The position numbers were made by a program, and so were the translations under genes. A DNA stretch of 64,000 nucleotides from Rhodobacterales bacterium (lineage in GTDB: Bacteria > Pseudomonadota > Alphaproteobacteria > Rhodobacterales > Rhodobacteraceae): positions 50,934 through 114,933 of the forward strand of contig JAACUH010000055.1 of the NCBI GenBank assembly GCA_009993005.1, read 5' to 3'. Below, piece by piece: positions 16,634 through 26,430 of the stretch (position 1 is its first letter; every line of letters starts with the position of its first letter). Below the pieces are notes generated by a model that searched no databases, was not told where the DNA came from, and saw only the letters and a list, made by a program, of their open reading frames with translations.

Positions 16634-17965
16634 ATGAAGCCGAATTATCTGAGCACCGTCGCGATCGCCGCGACCCTGTTTGCCGGGGCCGCCGCCGCGC
16701 AGCCCGTGACCTTTGACTACTGGTATGGCCTGACCGGCGACCTGGGCGCCGTCGTCGCCGAGACCTGCAACCGTTTCAACGCCTCGCAGTCCGACTATGT
16801 CATCAACTGTGTGAGCCAGGACGGCTATGAAGCCGCCGTGCAGAACACCATCGCCGCCTTCCGCGCCGGCCAGCACCCGACCATCGTGCAGTCGTTCGAC
16901 GCCGGCACCGCCGACCTGATGCTGTCGGGCGAATTCTACGCTGTCAGCCAGATGATGGCCGATTATGACATCACCATCGACTGGGCCGACTACTTCCCCG
17001 GCATCTCGAATTACTACGCCGCCTCGAACGGCGATTTCTTCTCGATGCCGTTCAACTCCTCGACGCCGGTCTATTACTGGAACACCGCCCATTTCGCCGA
17101 CGCCGGCCTGACCGAGGCGCCGCTGACCTGGGAAGGCATGGAAGCCGCCTTCTACGCGCTCAAGGCCGCCGGCCACGATTGCCCGATGGCCTATGCCCCC
17201 TCGACCTGGATCGACCTCGAACAATTCTCGATGGTCCACAACATCCCCGTTGCCTCGAACAACAACGGCTATGACGGGCTTGATACCGAACTGCTGTTCA
17301 ACACCACGCTGCACGTCAAGCATATGGAGAACATCCAGCGCTGGGTGAACGAGGGCCTCTTGCAGATCCGCACGGCGCAGTCGGGCATGAACGCGCGCGA
17401 CAGCTTTGTGCAGGGCGAATGCTCGATCTTCTTCTCCTCGATCGCCGACCACAACACCGTGGGCAAGATCGCCCCCGAGGGCCTGGCCTGGGACGTGCAG
17501 ATGATCCCGACCTACGAGGGTGTGGAACGTCACAACAGCGTCGTGGGCGGTGCGTCGCTCTGGGTGCTGTCGGGCAAGACCGAGGCCGAATATCGCGGCG
17601 CGGCCGCCTATCTGGCCTTCCTCGCCACGGCGGACGAACAGCGCTTCTGGTCGCAGAACACCGGCTATATCCCGGTGACGGACTCGGCCTTCCAGCAGCT
17701 CACCGCCGAAGGCTTCTATGCCGAAGCCCCCTACGCGGGTCGTGAAATCGCGATCACCTCGCTCACCTATACCGAGCCGACCGAACTGACCCGCGGTATC
17801 CGTCTGGGCGGGTTCATCCAGATCCGCAGCGAATGGAGCAATGAGATCGACGCCGCCCTGTCGGGTCAAAAGACCATGCAAGAGGCGCTGGATACCGCGG
17901 TCGAACGCGGGAATGCCATTCTGGCGCGGTTTGCCCGCACCTATGCCGGCAAGACCTTTCCGTAA
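16634..17965 (+). CDS. ugpB: sn-Glycerol-3-phosphate ABC transporter, substrate-binding protein
   Basis: The periplasmic receptor of the Ugp importer, which binds glycerol-3-phosphate and glycerophosphodiesters. The 443-residue protein has a signal peptide (cleavage after AAAAQ near residue 22) and strong resemblance to E. coli UgpB across its length: FDYWYGLTGDLGAVV, MPFNSSTPVYYWN, SNNNGYDGLDTEL, VVGGASLWVLSGK, NTGYIPVTDSAF and the C-terminal ALDTAVERGNAILARF. A ribosome site (TGGGAG) precedes ATG. A stable stem-loop after its stop (17984-18008) probably raises its level over the permease genes. Confidence 0.95.
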   Translation: MKPNYLSTVAIAATLFAGAAAAQPVTFDYWYGLTGDLGAVVAETCNRFNASQSDYVINCVSQDGYEAAVQNTIAAFRAGQHPTIVQSFDAGTADLMLSGEFYAVSQMMADYDITIDWADYFPGISNYYAASNGDFFSMPFNSSTPVYYWNTAHFADAGLTEAPLTWEGMEAAFYALKAAGHDCPMAYAPSTWIDLEQFSMVHNIPVASNNNGYDGLDTELLFNTTLHVKHMENIQRWVNEGLLQIRTAQSGMNARDSFVQGECSIFFSSIADHNTVGKIAPEGLAWDVQMIPTYEGVERHNSVVGGASLWVLSGKTEAEYRGAAAYLAFLATADEQRFWSQNTGYIPVTDSAFQQLTAEGFYAEAPYAGREIAITSLTYTEPTELTRGIRLGGFIQIRSEWSNEIDAALSGQKTMQEALDTAVERGNAILARFARTYAGKTFP

Positions 17966-17983
17966 CCGGGCCCGATACCAACA

Positions 17984-18008
17984 GGGGGGCGGCCTGCGGG
18001 TCGCCCCC
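17984..18008 (+). other. Stem-loop between ugpB and ugpA
   Basis: GGGGGCG (17985-17991) pairs with CGCCCCC (18002-18008). It lacks a T-run. Such stems after binding-protein genes commonly stabilise the upstream mRNA segment; a similar one follows aglE at 35449-35466. Confidence 0.55.
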
Positions 18009-18033
18009 GACGTTTTCTGCAGGAGGGTGAAGA

Positions 18034-18915
18034 ATGCGCCGCGCCTATTTCAAGAACAACTGGATCGCGGCACTGGTCGTGGCGCCGCAGCTCATCATCA
18101 TCTTTGTCTTTTTCTACTGGCCGGCCAGCCAGGCGATCTACTGGTCGCTCACGCTCGAACAGCCCTGGGGCGGCGGCAATACCTGGGTGGGGCTGGAAAA
18201 CTTTCGCACCGTTCTGTCCGACCCGGTCTATTGGTCCTCGATCCGGGTTTCGATCATCTTTGCGCTGGCCTCGACCGCGCTTGCCATGGGCATGGCGATG
18301 ATCCTCGCGCTGTTCGCCGACCGGCAGCTCACCGGCTACAGGCTCTACCGTGTCGGGATGATCTGGCCCTATGCCATCGCGGCCCCTGCCGTGGGTCTCG
18401 CCTTTCGTTTCGTGTTCAATCCGAATGCAGGGCTGTTCTCCTTCATCAACACCATCGCGCCCGAGACCTGGAACCCGACACTGAACGGGACGCAGGCGCT
18501 GATCATGGTCATCATCGCCGGCGCGTGGAAACTGGTGAGCTACAACTTCATCTTTTTCCTGGCGGCGCTGCAATCCATCCCCCGCTCGCTGACCGAGGCG
18601 GCGGCGATGGACGGCGCCGGTGTGCTGCGGCGGATGCGCGACGTGCAACTGCCGCTGCTGGCGCCGACGTTCTTCTTCATTCTCGTGATCAACATCACCG
18701 ACAGTTTCACCGACAGTTTCGGCATCGTCGATACCCTGACCGGCGGTGGCCCCGCGCGGGCGACCGACCTGATGGTGTACAAGATCTACTCCGACGGCTT
18801 CCGCGGCTTTGACTACTCGGGCGCCGCCACGCAATCGGTGATCCTGATGGGCCTCGTGATCGCGCTGACCTTCATCCAGTTCCGCTATGTGGAACGCCGC
18901 GTCCATTATACCTGA
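18034..18915 (+). CDS. ugpA: sn-Glycerol-3-phosphate ABC transporter permease UgpA
   Basis: A 293-residue inner-membrane permease with six predicted helices (the first at about 12-32, LVVAPQLIIIFVFFYW). It has the MalF/UgpA-type EAA loop in SLTEAAAMDGAGVLRRMRDVQLPLL, which contacts the ATPase. GAGGAGGG-like ribosome site precedes ATG 18034. Second gene of ugpBAEC. Confidence 0.94.
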   Translation: MRRAYFKNNWIAALVVAPQLIIIFVFFYWPASQAIYWSLTLEQPWGGGNTWVGLENFRTVLSDPVYWSSIRVSIIFALASTALAMGMAMILALFADRQLTGYRLYRVGMIWPYAIAAPAVGLAFRFVFNPNAGLFSFINTIAPETWNPTLNGTQALIMVIIAGAWKLVSYNFIFFLAALQSIPRSLTEAAAMDGAGVLRRMRDVQLPLLAPTFFFILVINITDSFTDSFGIVDTLTGGGPARATDLMVYKIYSDGFRGFDYSGAATQSVILMGLVIALTFIQFRYVERRVHYT

Positions 18916-18927
18916 GGGGCCCGCACC

Positions 18928-19857
18928 ATGATCGAACGCACGCCGGTCCTCAATATCCTGACGCATTTCATTCTTGCGGTGGGGTTTATCCTGCTGTTCC
19001 TGCCGCTCTGGATCGCCTTTGTCGCGGCCACGCACACGATCCAGGCGGTCAATTCCGCCCCGGTCGAGCTCTGGCCGGGCAATCAGCTCTGGGTCAACAT
19101 GCAGGAGGCCTGGGTCAAATCCGACTTTGGCCAGAAATTCGTCAACACGCTGATCGTCGCGGTCGCGGTCGTGATCGGCAAGATCACCATCGCGGCCATC
19201 ACCGCCTTTGGCATCGTGTTCTTCAACCACCGGCTACGGATGGTGATCTTCTGGCTGATCTTCATCACGCTGATGCTGCCGCTCGAGGTGCGCATCGTGC
19301 CGACCTATGCTGTGGCGGCCAATGCGCTCTTGCCGTTCCAGAAGCTGATGGACTGGACCGGCCTCACCTGGCTGATCGAGAGCGCCTCGGGCATCCGCGT
19401 GGCGATGGAATGGAACCTGCTCAATTCCTACACCGGCCTGATCCTGCCGCTGATCGCCACGGCGACCGGCACATTCCTCTACCGGCAGTTCTTCCTCACC
19501 ATCCCCGATGAGCTTGTCGAGGCGGCCAAGATGGACGGCTCGGGCCCGCTGCGGTTTTTGTGGGATATCCTGATCCCGCTGTCGCGCACCAATATCGCGG
19601 CCCTCGCCACGATCATGTTCGTCTATGCCTGGAACCAGTATCTGTGGCCGCTGCTCGTCATCACGGACCGGGCGAATTATGGGCTGGTGGTGGTCGAACT
19701 GCGCACGCTGGTGCCCGATTCGCTGACCACCGGGGGCGGCACGCCGACCTGGCATCTGGCCATGGCGGCGACCTTGATGATCATGATCCCGCCGATCCTC
19801 GTCGTTATCTTCATGCAGCGCTGGTTCGTGCGCGGTCTCATCAACACTGACAAATAG
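18928..19857 (+). CDS. ugpE: sn-Glycerol-3-phosphate ABC transporter permease UgpE
   Basis: A 309-residue partner permease with six helices and the EAA loop in PDELVEAAKMDGSGPLRFLWDILIPLS. MalG/UgpE family; forms the channel with UgpA. A large periplasmic loop region lies between helices 1 and 2. The C-terminus WFVRGLINTDK is typical. 12 bp after ugpA and 9 bp before ugpC. Confidence 0.94.
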   Translation: MIERTPVLNILTHFILAVGFILLFLPLWIAFVAATHTIQAVNSAPVELWPGNQLWVNMQEAWVKSDFGQKFVNTLIVAVAVVIGKITIAAITAFGIVFFNHRLRMVIFWLIFITLMLPLEVRIVPTYAVAANALLPFQKLMDWTGLTWLIESASGIRVAMEWNLLNSYTGLILPLIATATGTFLYRQFFLTIPDELVEAAKMDGSGPLRFLWDILIPLSRTNIAALATIMFVYAWNQYLWPLLVITDRANYGLVVVELRTLVPDSLTTGGGTPTWHLAMAATLMIMIPPILVVIFMQRWFVRGLINTDK

Positions 19858-19866
19858 GGGGCTGAT

Positions 19867-20982
19867 ATGGCCGACATTTCCATCCGTTCCGTGCGCAAGG
19901 CCTATGGCAAGGATGAGGTCGTGCATGGCGTGGACCTCGACATCTACGATGGCGAATTCATCGTGATCCTCGGCCCCTCTGGCTGCGGAAAATCCACGTT
20001 GCTGCGTATGATCGCGGGGCTGGAAGAGATCACCGCGGGCGAGGTCGCCATCGCCGGGCAGGTCGTCAACCAGATGGAACCCCGCGAACGGGGCTGCGCG
20101 ATGGTGTTTCAGAACTATGCGCTCTACCCCCATATGACAGTGGCCGAAAACATCGGCTATGCGCTCAAGGTCGCGGGTATGGCCAAGGCAGAGCGGATCG
20201 CCAGGGTGACGCAGGTTGCCACGTCGGTCGGGCTCGACGGGATGCTCGACCGCAAGCCGGGGCAGTTGTCGGGCGGACAGCGCCAGCGCGTCGCCATGGC
20301 CCGCGCCATCATCCGCGAGCCGCGCGTGTTCCTGTTCGACGAGCCGCTGTCGAACCTCGACGCGAAACTGCGCGTGCAGATGCGCCACGAGATCCGGCGC
20401 ATCCACAACCGCATCGCCGCGACCTCGGTGTTCGTCACGCATGACCAGCACGAGGGGATGACGCTGGCCGACCGTATGGTCATCATGAACAAGGGCACGA
20501 TCGAACAGGTCGGCACCCCCGAAGAGGTCTATGACCACCCCGCCACCACCTATGTCGCGGGTTTCATCGGCAGCCCGGCGATGAATTTCCTGCCCGGCCG
20601 CATCTCGACCGCGGGGCGCGCCGTGGTGCTCGAAGGTGGCGCGCGGCTCGACATTTCGGCGGCCGCGGCCCTCGGGCATGACGGGCTGCTGGTGCAGGTC
20701 GGTCTGCGGCCCGAGCAGATCGCGATCGCCGCGCCAGGGCAGAGCGGCCTGCCGGTGCGTTTCGACTTTGCCGAGGAACTGGGGTCCGGGCGACTTTACC
20801 ACTTTTTGCACGAGGATCTGCCGGTAACGGTGCATAGCGACGAAAAGCGCCGCTTTGCCCCCGGCGAGCCCGCCACGCTGACGGTGCCGCCGGTCGCGGT
20901 GCATCTGTTCGATGCGCAGACCACCCAGAGCCTGACCGCCGCCGCCGCCCTCGCAGAGGCGCGGGCCAGGGTGAACGCGTGA
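19867..20982 (+). CDS. ugpC: sn-Glycerol-3-phosphate ABC transporter ATP-binding protein
   Basis: A 371-residue ATPase driving UgpAE. Walker [10 protein letters not shown] (residues about 37-45), Q-loop [12 protein letters not shown], signature [14 protein letters not shown], Walker [13 protein letters not shown], switch histidine [12 protein letters not shown], then a C-terminal TOBE/MalK-type regulatory domain (about 240-350). Its stop overlaps a GTG start of the next gene (20979-20982). Confidence 0.94.
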   Translation: MADISIRSVRKAYGKDEVVHGVDLDIYDGEFIVILGPSGCGKSTLLRMIAGLEEITAGEVAIAGQVVNQMEPRERGCAMVFQNYALYPHMTVAENIGYALKVAGMAKAERIARVTQVATSVGLDGMLDRKPGQLSGGQRQRVAMARAIIREPRVFLFDEPLSNLDAKLRVQMRHEIRRIHNRIAATSVFVTHDQHEGMTLADRMVIMNKGTIEQVGTPEEVYDHPATTYVAGFIGSPAMNFLPGRISTAGRAVVLEGGARLDISAAAALGHDGLLVQVGLRPEQIAIAAPGQSGLPVRFDFAEELGSGRLYHFLHEDLPVTVHSDEKRRFAPGEPATLTVPPVAVHLFDAQTTQSLTAAAALAEARARVNA

Positions 20983-21695
20983 CCCGCGCGCAAGAGGGTT
21001 TCGACTGGATGACCGGCCGCACCGCACCGGGCGCGCGGCCTGCTGCGGTCGGGCAAAAGTTTGCCGCCGACGGCACGGCCCTGCCCTTTGCCGGCAATAC
21101 ATTCATCTGCCATATCGCGCCTGCGACGCCGGCCCATGACGCGCTGGTCGCCGCGCAAGAAGCGCTGATGGCCGGGCCGCTCGCCGATGCCTATACCTTT
21201 CTGCCGCCCGCGAGCCTGCATATGACCGTGTTCGAAGGCGTCTGCGACGCGCATCGCAAAGCCGATGTCTGGCCCGAGGGGATGCCATCCACCCTGCCCG
21301 TCCCCGATGTGACCGCCGCCTTTGCCGCGCGCACCGCAACGCTCGCTCTGCCCGCTGCGACCACGATCCGCCCGACCGAGGTTTTTGCGGGCTTTGCCGT
21401 GCAGGTCACTGGCGCGACCGAGGCCGATACCGCGCAGCTCTGGCAGATGCGCGCCGCGCTGCGCGAGGCGACCGGCATCCGCCGCGCCGATTACGCCAGC
21501 TACCGCTTTCACATCACGCTGGCCTATCTGCTGCGCTGGCTGACCGACGCCGAGGCCGCGCAGGTGCAGGCGCTGTCAGAGGCGGTATTCGCCACGCTTG
21601 CGGCCGCAGCCCCGACGATCCCTCTCGGCCCGGTCGAATATTGCACCTTCGCCGACATGCACGCTTTCGCAGCGCAGCGCCTTCTTACCGCGTGA
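20979..21695 (+). CDS. 2H-superfamily phosphoesterase-like protein (DUF1868)
   Basis: A 238-residue protein beginning at GTG 20979, translationally coupled to ugpC. Two HxTx motifs, LHMTV (about residue 80) and FHITL (about 172), are the signature of 2H phosphoesterases, which act on cyclic phosphates or 2'-5' bonds. The spacing fits the DUF1868 branch. In this operon it may act on cyclic glycerophosphate or related diesters (inference only). Its last 11 bases overlap the convergent glpK 3' end. Confidence 0.75.
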   Translation: MTRAQEGFDWMTGRTAPGARPAAVGQKFAADGTALPFAGNTFICHIAPATPAHDALVAAQEALMAGPLADAYTFLPPASLHMTVFEGVCDAHRKADVWPEGMPSTLPVPDVTAAFAARTATLALPAATTIRPTEVFAGFAVQVTGATEADTAQLWQMRAALREATGIRRADYASYRFHITLAYLLRWLTDAEAAQVQALSEAVFATLAAAAPTIPLGPVEYCTFADMHAFAAQRLLTA

Positions 21696-23172
21696 GCGTG
21701 CGCGTCACCGCGTCCTGCCAGCCCGCCACGCGCCGGGCGCGGGTGCCCGCGTCCATCTGCGGCAGGAAACGCCGCTCGAGCGCCCAGTTCGCGGCAAAGC
21801 CCGCCTGATCGGGGCAGACCCCCGCCCGCATCCCGGCGAGCCAGGCCACACCCAGCGCGGTCGTCTCGACCACGGCGGGCCGGTCCACCGGGGCCTCGAT
21901 GATGTCGGCGAGAAACTGCATCGTCCAGTCCGACGCGCTCATCCCGCCATCCACCCGCAGCACGGCCTGCGCGCCCGCATCGGCCCAATCGGCGCGCATC
22001 GCGTCGAGCAGGTCGCGCGTCTGGAACCCCACGCTTTCCAGCGCGGCGCGGGCGAACTCGGCCGGGCCCGAGTTGCGCGTGAGGCCGAATATCGCGCCAC
22101 GCGCCTGCGCATCCCAATGCGGCGCGCCAAGGCCGGTAAAGGCCGGGACGAGGTAAAGCTCCTGCCCCGGATCGGCGCGTTCGGCCAGAGGCTGCGTCTG
22201 CGCGGCGGATGCGATCAGCCCCATCCCGTCGCGCAGCCATTGCACCACGGCGCCGGCGATAAAGATCGACCCTTCGAGCGCGTAGGTGGGTTGGCCGTCG
22301 AACTGATAGGCGATGGTGGTGAGCAGGCGGTTTTGCGACACGACCGGCGTTGTGCCGGTGTTGAGCAGCGCGAAACAGCCCGTGCCATAGGTCGATTTCA
22401 GCATGCCGGGGGCAAAGCACGCCTGTCCGATGGTCGCCGCCTGCTGGTCGCCCGCCACACCCAGGATCGGCACCGCCGCCCCCAAAAGCCCCGCGTCGGT
22501 CATGCCGAAATCGGCGGCGCAGTCATGCACCTGCGGCAACAGGCCCATGGGAATATCCAGCCGCGCGCAGATTTCTGCATCCCAGCCGCCGTTGCGGATA
22601 TTGTAAAGCATCGTGCGCGCGGCATTGGTGGCGTCGGTCGCATGAACCCGCCCCCCTGTGAGCCGCCAGATCAGATAGCTGTCCACCGTCCCGAACAGGA
22701 TCTCGCCCGCCCTGGCCCGCGCCCGCGCGCCCTCGACATGGTCGAGCAGCCAGGCGAGCTTTGTGCCCGAGAAATAGGGATCGAGCAGCAGGCCGGTTTT
22801 CTGCGTCACCTCGGCCTCGAACCCTTCAGCCTTGAGCCGCTCACATATCGCGGCGGTGCGCCGGTCCTGCCAGACGATCGCGTTATAGAGCGGCGCGCCG
22901 GTCGCGCGGTCCCACAGCAGCGTGGTTTCGCGCTGATTGGTGATGCCGATCCCGGCCAGGTGGCCGGCGGTCAGGCCTGCCTTGGCCAGCGCCGCGCGAC
23001 AACTGCGCAGCACGGTGTCCCACAGGTCGGCAGGCGCATGTTCGACCCAGCCTGACTGCGGAAAATGCTGGGTGAACTCCTCTTGCGCAGAGGCGACCAC
23101 GCCCAGGGCGCTGTCAAAGACGATCGCCCGGCTCGATGTCGTCCCCTGATCTATCGCCAGAATATGGCTCAT
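21685..23172 (-). CDS. glpK: Glycerol kinase
   Basis: GlpK phosphorylates glycerol to sn-glycerol-3-phosphate with ATP. The 495-residue FGGY-family kinase starts [20 protein letters not shown] and shows the FGGY signatures ([27 protein letters not shown], and [17 protein letters not shown]). Its start overlaps the glpD stop (23169-23172). Start supported by the conserved N-terminus. Confidence 0.96.
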   Translation of the reverse strand: MSHILAIDQGTTSSRAIVFDSALGVVASAQEEFTQHFPQSGWVEHAPADLWDTVLRSCRAALAKAGLTAGHLAGIGITNQRETTLLWDRATGAPLYNAIVWQDRRTAAICERLKAEGFEAEVTQKTGLLLDPYFSGTKLAWLLDHVEGARARARAGEILFGTVDSYLIWRLTGGRVHATDATNAARTMLYNIRNGGWDAEICARLDIPMGLLPQVHDCAADFGMTDAGLLGAAVPILGVAGDQQAATIGQACFAPGMLKSTYGTGCFALLNTGTTPVVSQNRLLTTIAYQFDGQPTYALEGSIFIAGAVVQWLRDGMGLIASAAQTQPLAERADPGQELYLVPAFTGLGAPHWDAQARGAIFGLTRNSGPAEFARAALESVGFQTRDLLDAMRADWADAGAQAVLRVDGGMSASDWTMQFLADIIEAPVDRPAVVETTALGVAWLAGMRAGVCPDQAGFAANWALERRFLPQMDAGTRARRVAGWQDAVTRTLTR

Positions 23173-24725
23173 GCCCGCCCTCCCTCGGCCTGCATCCAGT
23201 CGTCGATGGCCGCGATCTGATCGGCGTCCAGCCGCAACCCCAGCTTGCTGCGCCGCCAGACGACATCCTCGGCGCGGCGCGCATATTCGCGCTCCATCAG
23301 CCAGCGAAGCTCGGCCTGCGTCAAGGTCGCGCCGAAATCGCGCCCCAGATCGGCGGCGGTTTGCGCCGCGCCGAGGATGACCCGCGCCTCGGTCCCATAG
23401 CCCTTGATCAGGCGCAGCGCCCATTGCGGCGTCAGGAACGGATAGTCGCGCTCCAGATCAGCCACCAGCCGGTCCCGGTCGCCCACCGCGAAATCGCCCC
23501 CCGGCATCGCCACACCCGCCGTCCAGTCGCCACTGCCGCCGATCAGCGGCGTGAGCCTTTGCAGCGCATGTTCGGCGAGCCGGCGATAGGTCGTGATCTT
23601 GCCGCCAAAGACGTTGAGAAGCGGCGCGCCGGTGGTATCGAGCAACAGGACATAGTCGCGCGTCGCCGCCGTCGCCGATTTGGCCCCGTCGTCATACAGC
23701 GGGCGCACGCCGGAATAGGTCCAGACGATCTGGTCGCGGGTGACGGGCTTGCGGAAATACTGGCTCGCGAACTGGCACAGATAGTCCTGTTCGGCCTCGG
23801 TCGCGACGGGTTTGACGGCGAGGTCGGTATGTTCCTGATCGGTGGTGCCGATCAGGGTAAAGTCGGTCTCATAGGGGATGGCAAAGATGATGCGGCCGTC
23901 CTGCCCTTGAAAGAAATAGCATTTATCGTGGTCGTAGAGGCGCGGCACGACGATATGGCTGCCGCGGACCAGCCGCACGCCTTCGGTCGAATTGATGCGC
24001 ACGGTGTTGCGGATCACATCCTCGACCCAGGGCCCGCCCGCATTGACAAGCGCGCGCGCGCTCACCTGCCGGGGGCCGTCGGGCCCGTCGAGCGTGATGT
24101 CCCAGTGACCATCGGCGCGGCTGGCAGCCGTCACACGGGTGCGCACCATCACCTGCGCGCCGCGGGCTTGCGCATCCCGAGCGTTCAGCACGACGAGGCG
24201 CGAATCCTCGATCCAGCAATCCGAATACTCATAGGCTTTCTCGAATTTCTCTTTGATTGGAATGCCTTCCGGCGCGGTCTTGAGGTTGATCGTGCGCGTG
24301 CCCGGCAGGATCTTGCGCCCACCGAGCGTATCATAAAGGAACAGGCCAAACCGGATCAGCCAGGCCGGCCGCCGCCCGCGCATCCAGGGCATGACGACAC
24401 CCAGCACCCGCGAGGTCGGCGTCTGCCCCTCGAAACGCATGTCGGCGTGGTATGGCAGCACAAAGCGCATGGGCCAGCTGATATGCGGCATCGCGCGCAA
24501 GAGCGTCTCGCGCTCGATCAGCGATTCGCGGACCAGCCGCACCTCCCAATATTCCAGATAGCGCAGACCGCCGTGAAAGAGCTTGGTCGAAGCCGAGGAG
24601 GTGGCCGAGGCAAGGTCGTTCATCTCGGCCAGGCCCACGCGCAGGCCGCGCCCGGCAGCGTCCCGCGCGATTCCGCATCCGTTGATGCCACCGCCAATGA
24701 CGAAAAGGTCGAAATCCGGGGTCAT
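23169..24725 (-). CDS. glpD: Aerobic glycerol-3-phosphate dehydrogenase
   Basis: A membrane-associated flavoenzyme oxidising glycerol-3-phosphate to dihydroxyacetone phosphate and feeding electrons to quinones. The 518-residue protein has an N-terminal FAD motif [20 protein letters not shown], the [16 protein letters not shown] segment, and the C-terminal DAO domain. GAGGGAGAG lies before ATG 24725. It is the first gene of glpD-glpK and divergent from glpR. Confidence 0.96.
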   Translation of the reverse strand: MTPDFDLFVIGGGINGCGIARDAAGRGLRVGLAEMNDLASATSSASTKLFHGGLRYLEYWEVRLVRESLIERETLLRAMPHISWPMRFVLPYHADMRFEGQTPTSRVLGVVMPWMRGRRPAWLIRFGLFLYDTLGGRKILPGTRTINLKTAPEGIPIKEKFEKAYEYSDCWIEDSRLVVLNARDAQARGAQVMVRTRVTAASRADGHWDITLDGPDGPRQVSARALVNAGGPWVEDVIRNTVRINSTEGVRLVRGSHIVVPRLYDHDKCYFFQGQDGRIIFAIPYETDFTLIGTTDQEHTDLAVKPVATEAEQDYLCQFASQYFRKPVTRDQIVWTYSGVRPLYDDGAKSATAATRDYVLLLDTTGAPLLNVFGGKITTYRRLAEHALQRLTPLIGGSGDWTAGVAMPGGDFAVGDRDRLVADLERDYPFLTPQWALRLIKGYGTEARVILGAAQTAADLGRDFGATLTQAELRWLMEREYARRAEDVVWRRSKLGLRLDADQIAAIDDWMQAEGGRA

Positions 24726-24800
24726 GTCTGGCCTCTCCCTCAAGATTGCCTCTGTCATCCGACGGCCGATGACGCAACGCAAGCGCAAGGCGCAACGATG

Positions 24801-24918
24801 TTCGCGAGACTTGAGGCGAATACATACGAACAGTCAGGATCGTGCCTCAATGCACTGATTTTATTTGCTCTGTCGGCCCTGTCGCGTCTAGCATTGTTCG
24901 TATGGAAAAGGATACGAA
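24801..24918. promoter_or_regulatory. GlpR operator cluster and divergent glpD/glpR promoters
   Basis: The spacer holds repeated half-sites: TTCGC (24801-24805) and GCGAA (24816-24820), ATACGAACA (24824-24832), and a perfect pair TTCGTAT (24897-24903) / ATACGAA (24912-24918) with an 8-bp gap that covers the glpR start codon. Candidate promoters overlap them. For glpD (minus): CCTCAA 24845-24850 as -35 and TACATA 24821-24826 as -10, gap 18. For glpR (plus): TTGCTC 24865-24870 and TAGCAT 24889-24894, gap 18. The layout implies autoregulated, GlpR-repressed glpD-glpK. Confidence 0.6.
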
Positions 24919-25672
24919 CTACGTCCAGCGCCACGCGGCCATCCTCACCCGCGCCCGCGAGACCGGTTTGGTGCGCGCCACGCCCCTCGCCGTGCAGATG
25001 GGTGTCGCGGTGCAGACCATCCGGCGCGACCTGCGCGCCCTTTGCGCTGCGGGCCTGCTGGAACGGGTGCATGGCGGCGCGGTGCTGCCGTCGAGCGTCA
25101 GCAACATCGGCTATGGCGACCGCCGCGCGCTGAACCGCGAGGCCAAGGCGCGCATCGCCGCTCGGGCGGCGCGGCTGATCCCCGACGATGCGTCCCTGTT
25201 TCTCAACATCGGCACCACGACCGAGGCCGTCGCCCGCGCGCTGCACCGCCACCGCAATCTGATGGTGGTCACGAACAACCTCAACGTCGCCAATATCCTC
25301 GCCGAAAACCGCAGTTGCACGGTGATTGTTGCGGGTGGGCGGCTGCGGCGGTCGGATGGCGGGCTGACCGGCGACCTCGCGGTGCAGGCCATCGCCCGGT
25401 TCAAGGTCGATATTGCGGTGATCGGCGCCTCTGCCATCGACGCGGGGGGCGATATCCTCGATTTCGACGCCGACGAGGTGCGCGTCAGCCGTGCGATCCT
25501 CGATGCGGCGCGGCTGTCGGTGCTGGTGGCCGATGCGTCAAAGTTCACCCGCCGCGCGCCCGTGCGGATCGGCACCCTGGCCGAGGTCGATCATTTTGTC
25601 ACCGACGCGCTGCCGTCAGAGCGGCTCGCCATGGCCTGTGCCGACTGGGGCACCGCCATCCATCTCACCTGA
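24902..25672 (+). CDS. glpR: DeoR-family glycerol-3-phosphate regulator
   Basis: A 256-residue repressor of the DeoR/GlpR family. The N-terminal helix-turn-helix (about 18-55) is followed by the DeoR sensor domain with [14 protein letters not shown] and [12 protein letters not shown], which bind a phosphorylated sugar (glycerol-3-phosphate in GlpR). I choose ATG 24902 because the protein then begins at the normal distance before the helix-turn-helix; there is no ribosome site, and the promoter spacing places the mRNA start at about 24901, so translation is probably leaderless. The last 57 bases overlap rlmE's 3' end. Confidence 0.88.
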   Translation: MEKDTNYVQRHAAILTRARETGLVRATPLAVQMGVAVQTIRRDLRALCAAGLLERVHGGAVLPSSVSNIGYGDRRALNREAKARIAARAARLIPDDASLFLNIGTTTEAVARALHRHRNLMVVTNNLNVANILAENRSCTVIVAGGRLRRSDGGLTGDLAVQAIARFKVDIAVIGASAIDAGGDILDFDADEVRVSRAILDAARLSVLVADASKFTRRAPVRIGTLAEVDHFVTDALPSERLAMACADWGTAIHLT

Positions 25673-26389
25673 GCTTTGCCCGCGAAACCCTGTCGCCACA
25701 ACGAATTTTTCTGAACTGTCCGCGCGCGAGGCCGGCGGTTTGACGTTCTCGACCTTGGTGAATTTCTGCTTGAGCAGCTTTTGCAACTCGCCCTCGGCGC
25801 CCCCGGCCAGCACCTTGGCCACGAAGGTCCCGCCCGGCACCAGCACGTCAAAGGCGAGATGGGCCGCCGCCTCGCAGAGCGCGATGATGCGGATATGGTC
25901 GGTCTGCTTGTGGCCCGAGGCCGAGGCGGCCATGTCCGACATCACCACATCGGCGGGGCCACCCAGCCAGGCCTTGACCTGGTCGTCGGCGCCATCGGCC
26001 AGAAAATCGAGCTGGTGGATCTCGGCCCCGGCGATCGGCTCGACCTCTTGCAGGTCGATGCCCAGCACCTTGCCCACCGCCTTGCCCTTTTTCTCACCGA
26101 GCGCATTGACGCGGCCCACCGCGACCTGACACCACCCGCCCGGCGCACAGCCGAGGTCCACGACCCGCGCGCCGGACACCAGAAAGCGGAATTTGTCGTC
26201 GAGTTCCAGTATCTTGTAGGCCGCCCTGCCGCGATAGCCATCGGTCTTGGCGCGGCGCACATAGGGGTCGTTCAATTGCCGTTGCAGCCAGAGCGTGGAC
26301 GACATCTTGCGCCCGCGCGCGGTCTTGACCTTGACGGTGAGGTCGCGCTGCCCGCGACCGGAGGTGTTCTTGGTGGGGGGCTTGGCCAT
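25616..26389 (-). CDS. rlmE: 23S rRNA 2'-O-ribose methyltransferase RlmE (RrmJ/FtsJ)
   Basis: RlmE methylates U2552 of 23S rRNA during large-subunit assembly. The 257-residue protein has the SAM motif [15 protein letters not shown] and catalytic-tetrad regions [10 protein letters not shown] (K), [10 protein letters not shown] (D), FVAKVLAGG (K) and the later E. The Arg/Lys-rich N-terminus ([16 protein letters not shown]) is usual for the alphaproteobacterial form. The conserved family sequence ends near VVATGFRG; the last roughly 20 residues are an extension encoded by DNA that also codes the convergent glpR C-terminus. Confidence 0.93.
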   Translation of the reverse strand: MAKPPTKNTSGRGQRDLTVKVKTARGRKMSSTLWLQRQLNDPYVRRAKTDGYRGRAAYKILELDDKFRFLVSGARVVDLGCAPGGWCQVAVGRVNALGEKKGKAVGKVLGIDLQEVEPIAGAEIHQLDFLADGADDQVKAWLGGPADVVMSDMAASASGHKQTDHIRIIALCEAAAHLAFDVLVPGGTFVAKVLAGGAEGELQKLLKQKFTKVENVKPPASRADSSEKFVVATGFRGQSSGEMDGGAPVGTGHGEPL

Positions 26390-26430
26390 GGCCCTGACTA
26401 CAGCCAAGCGCGGGGGCGATGCAAGCCGGC

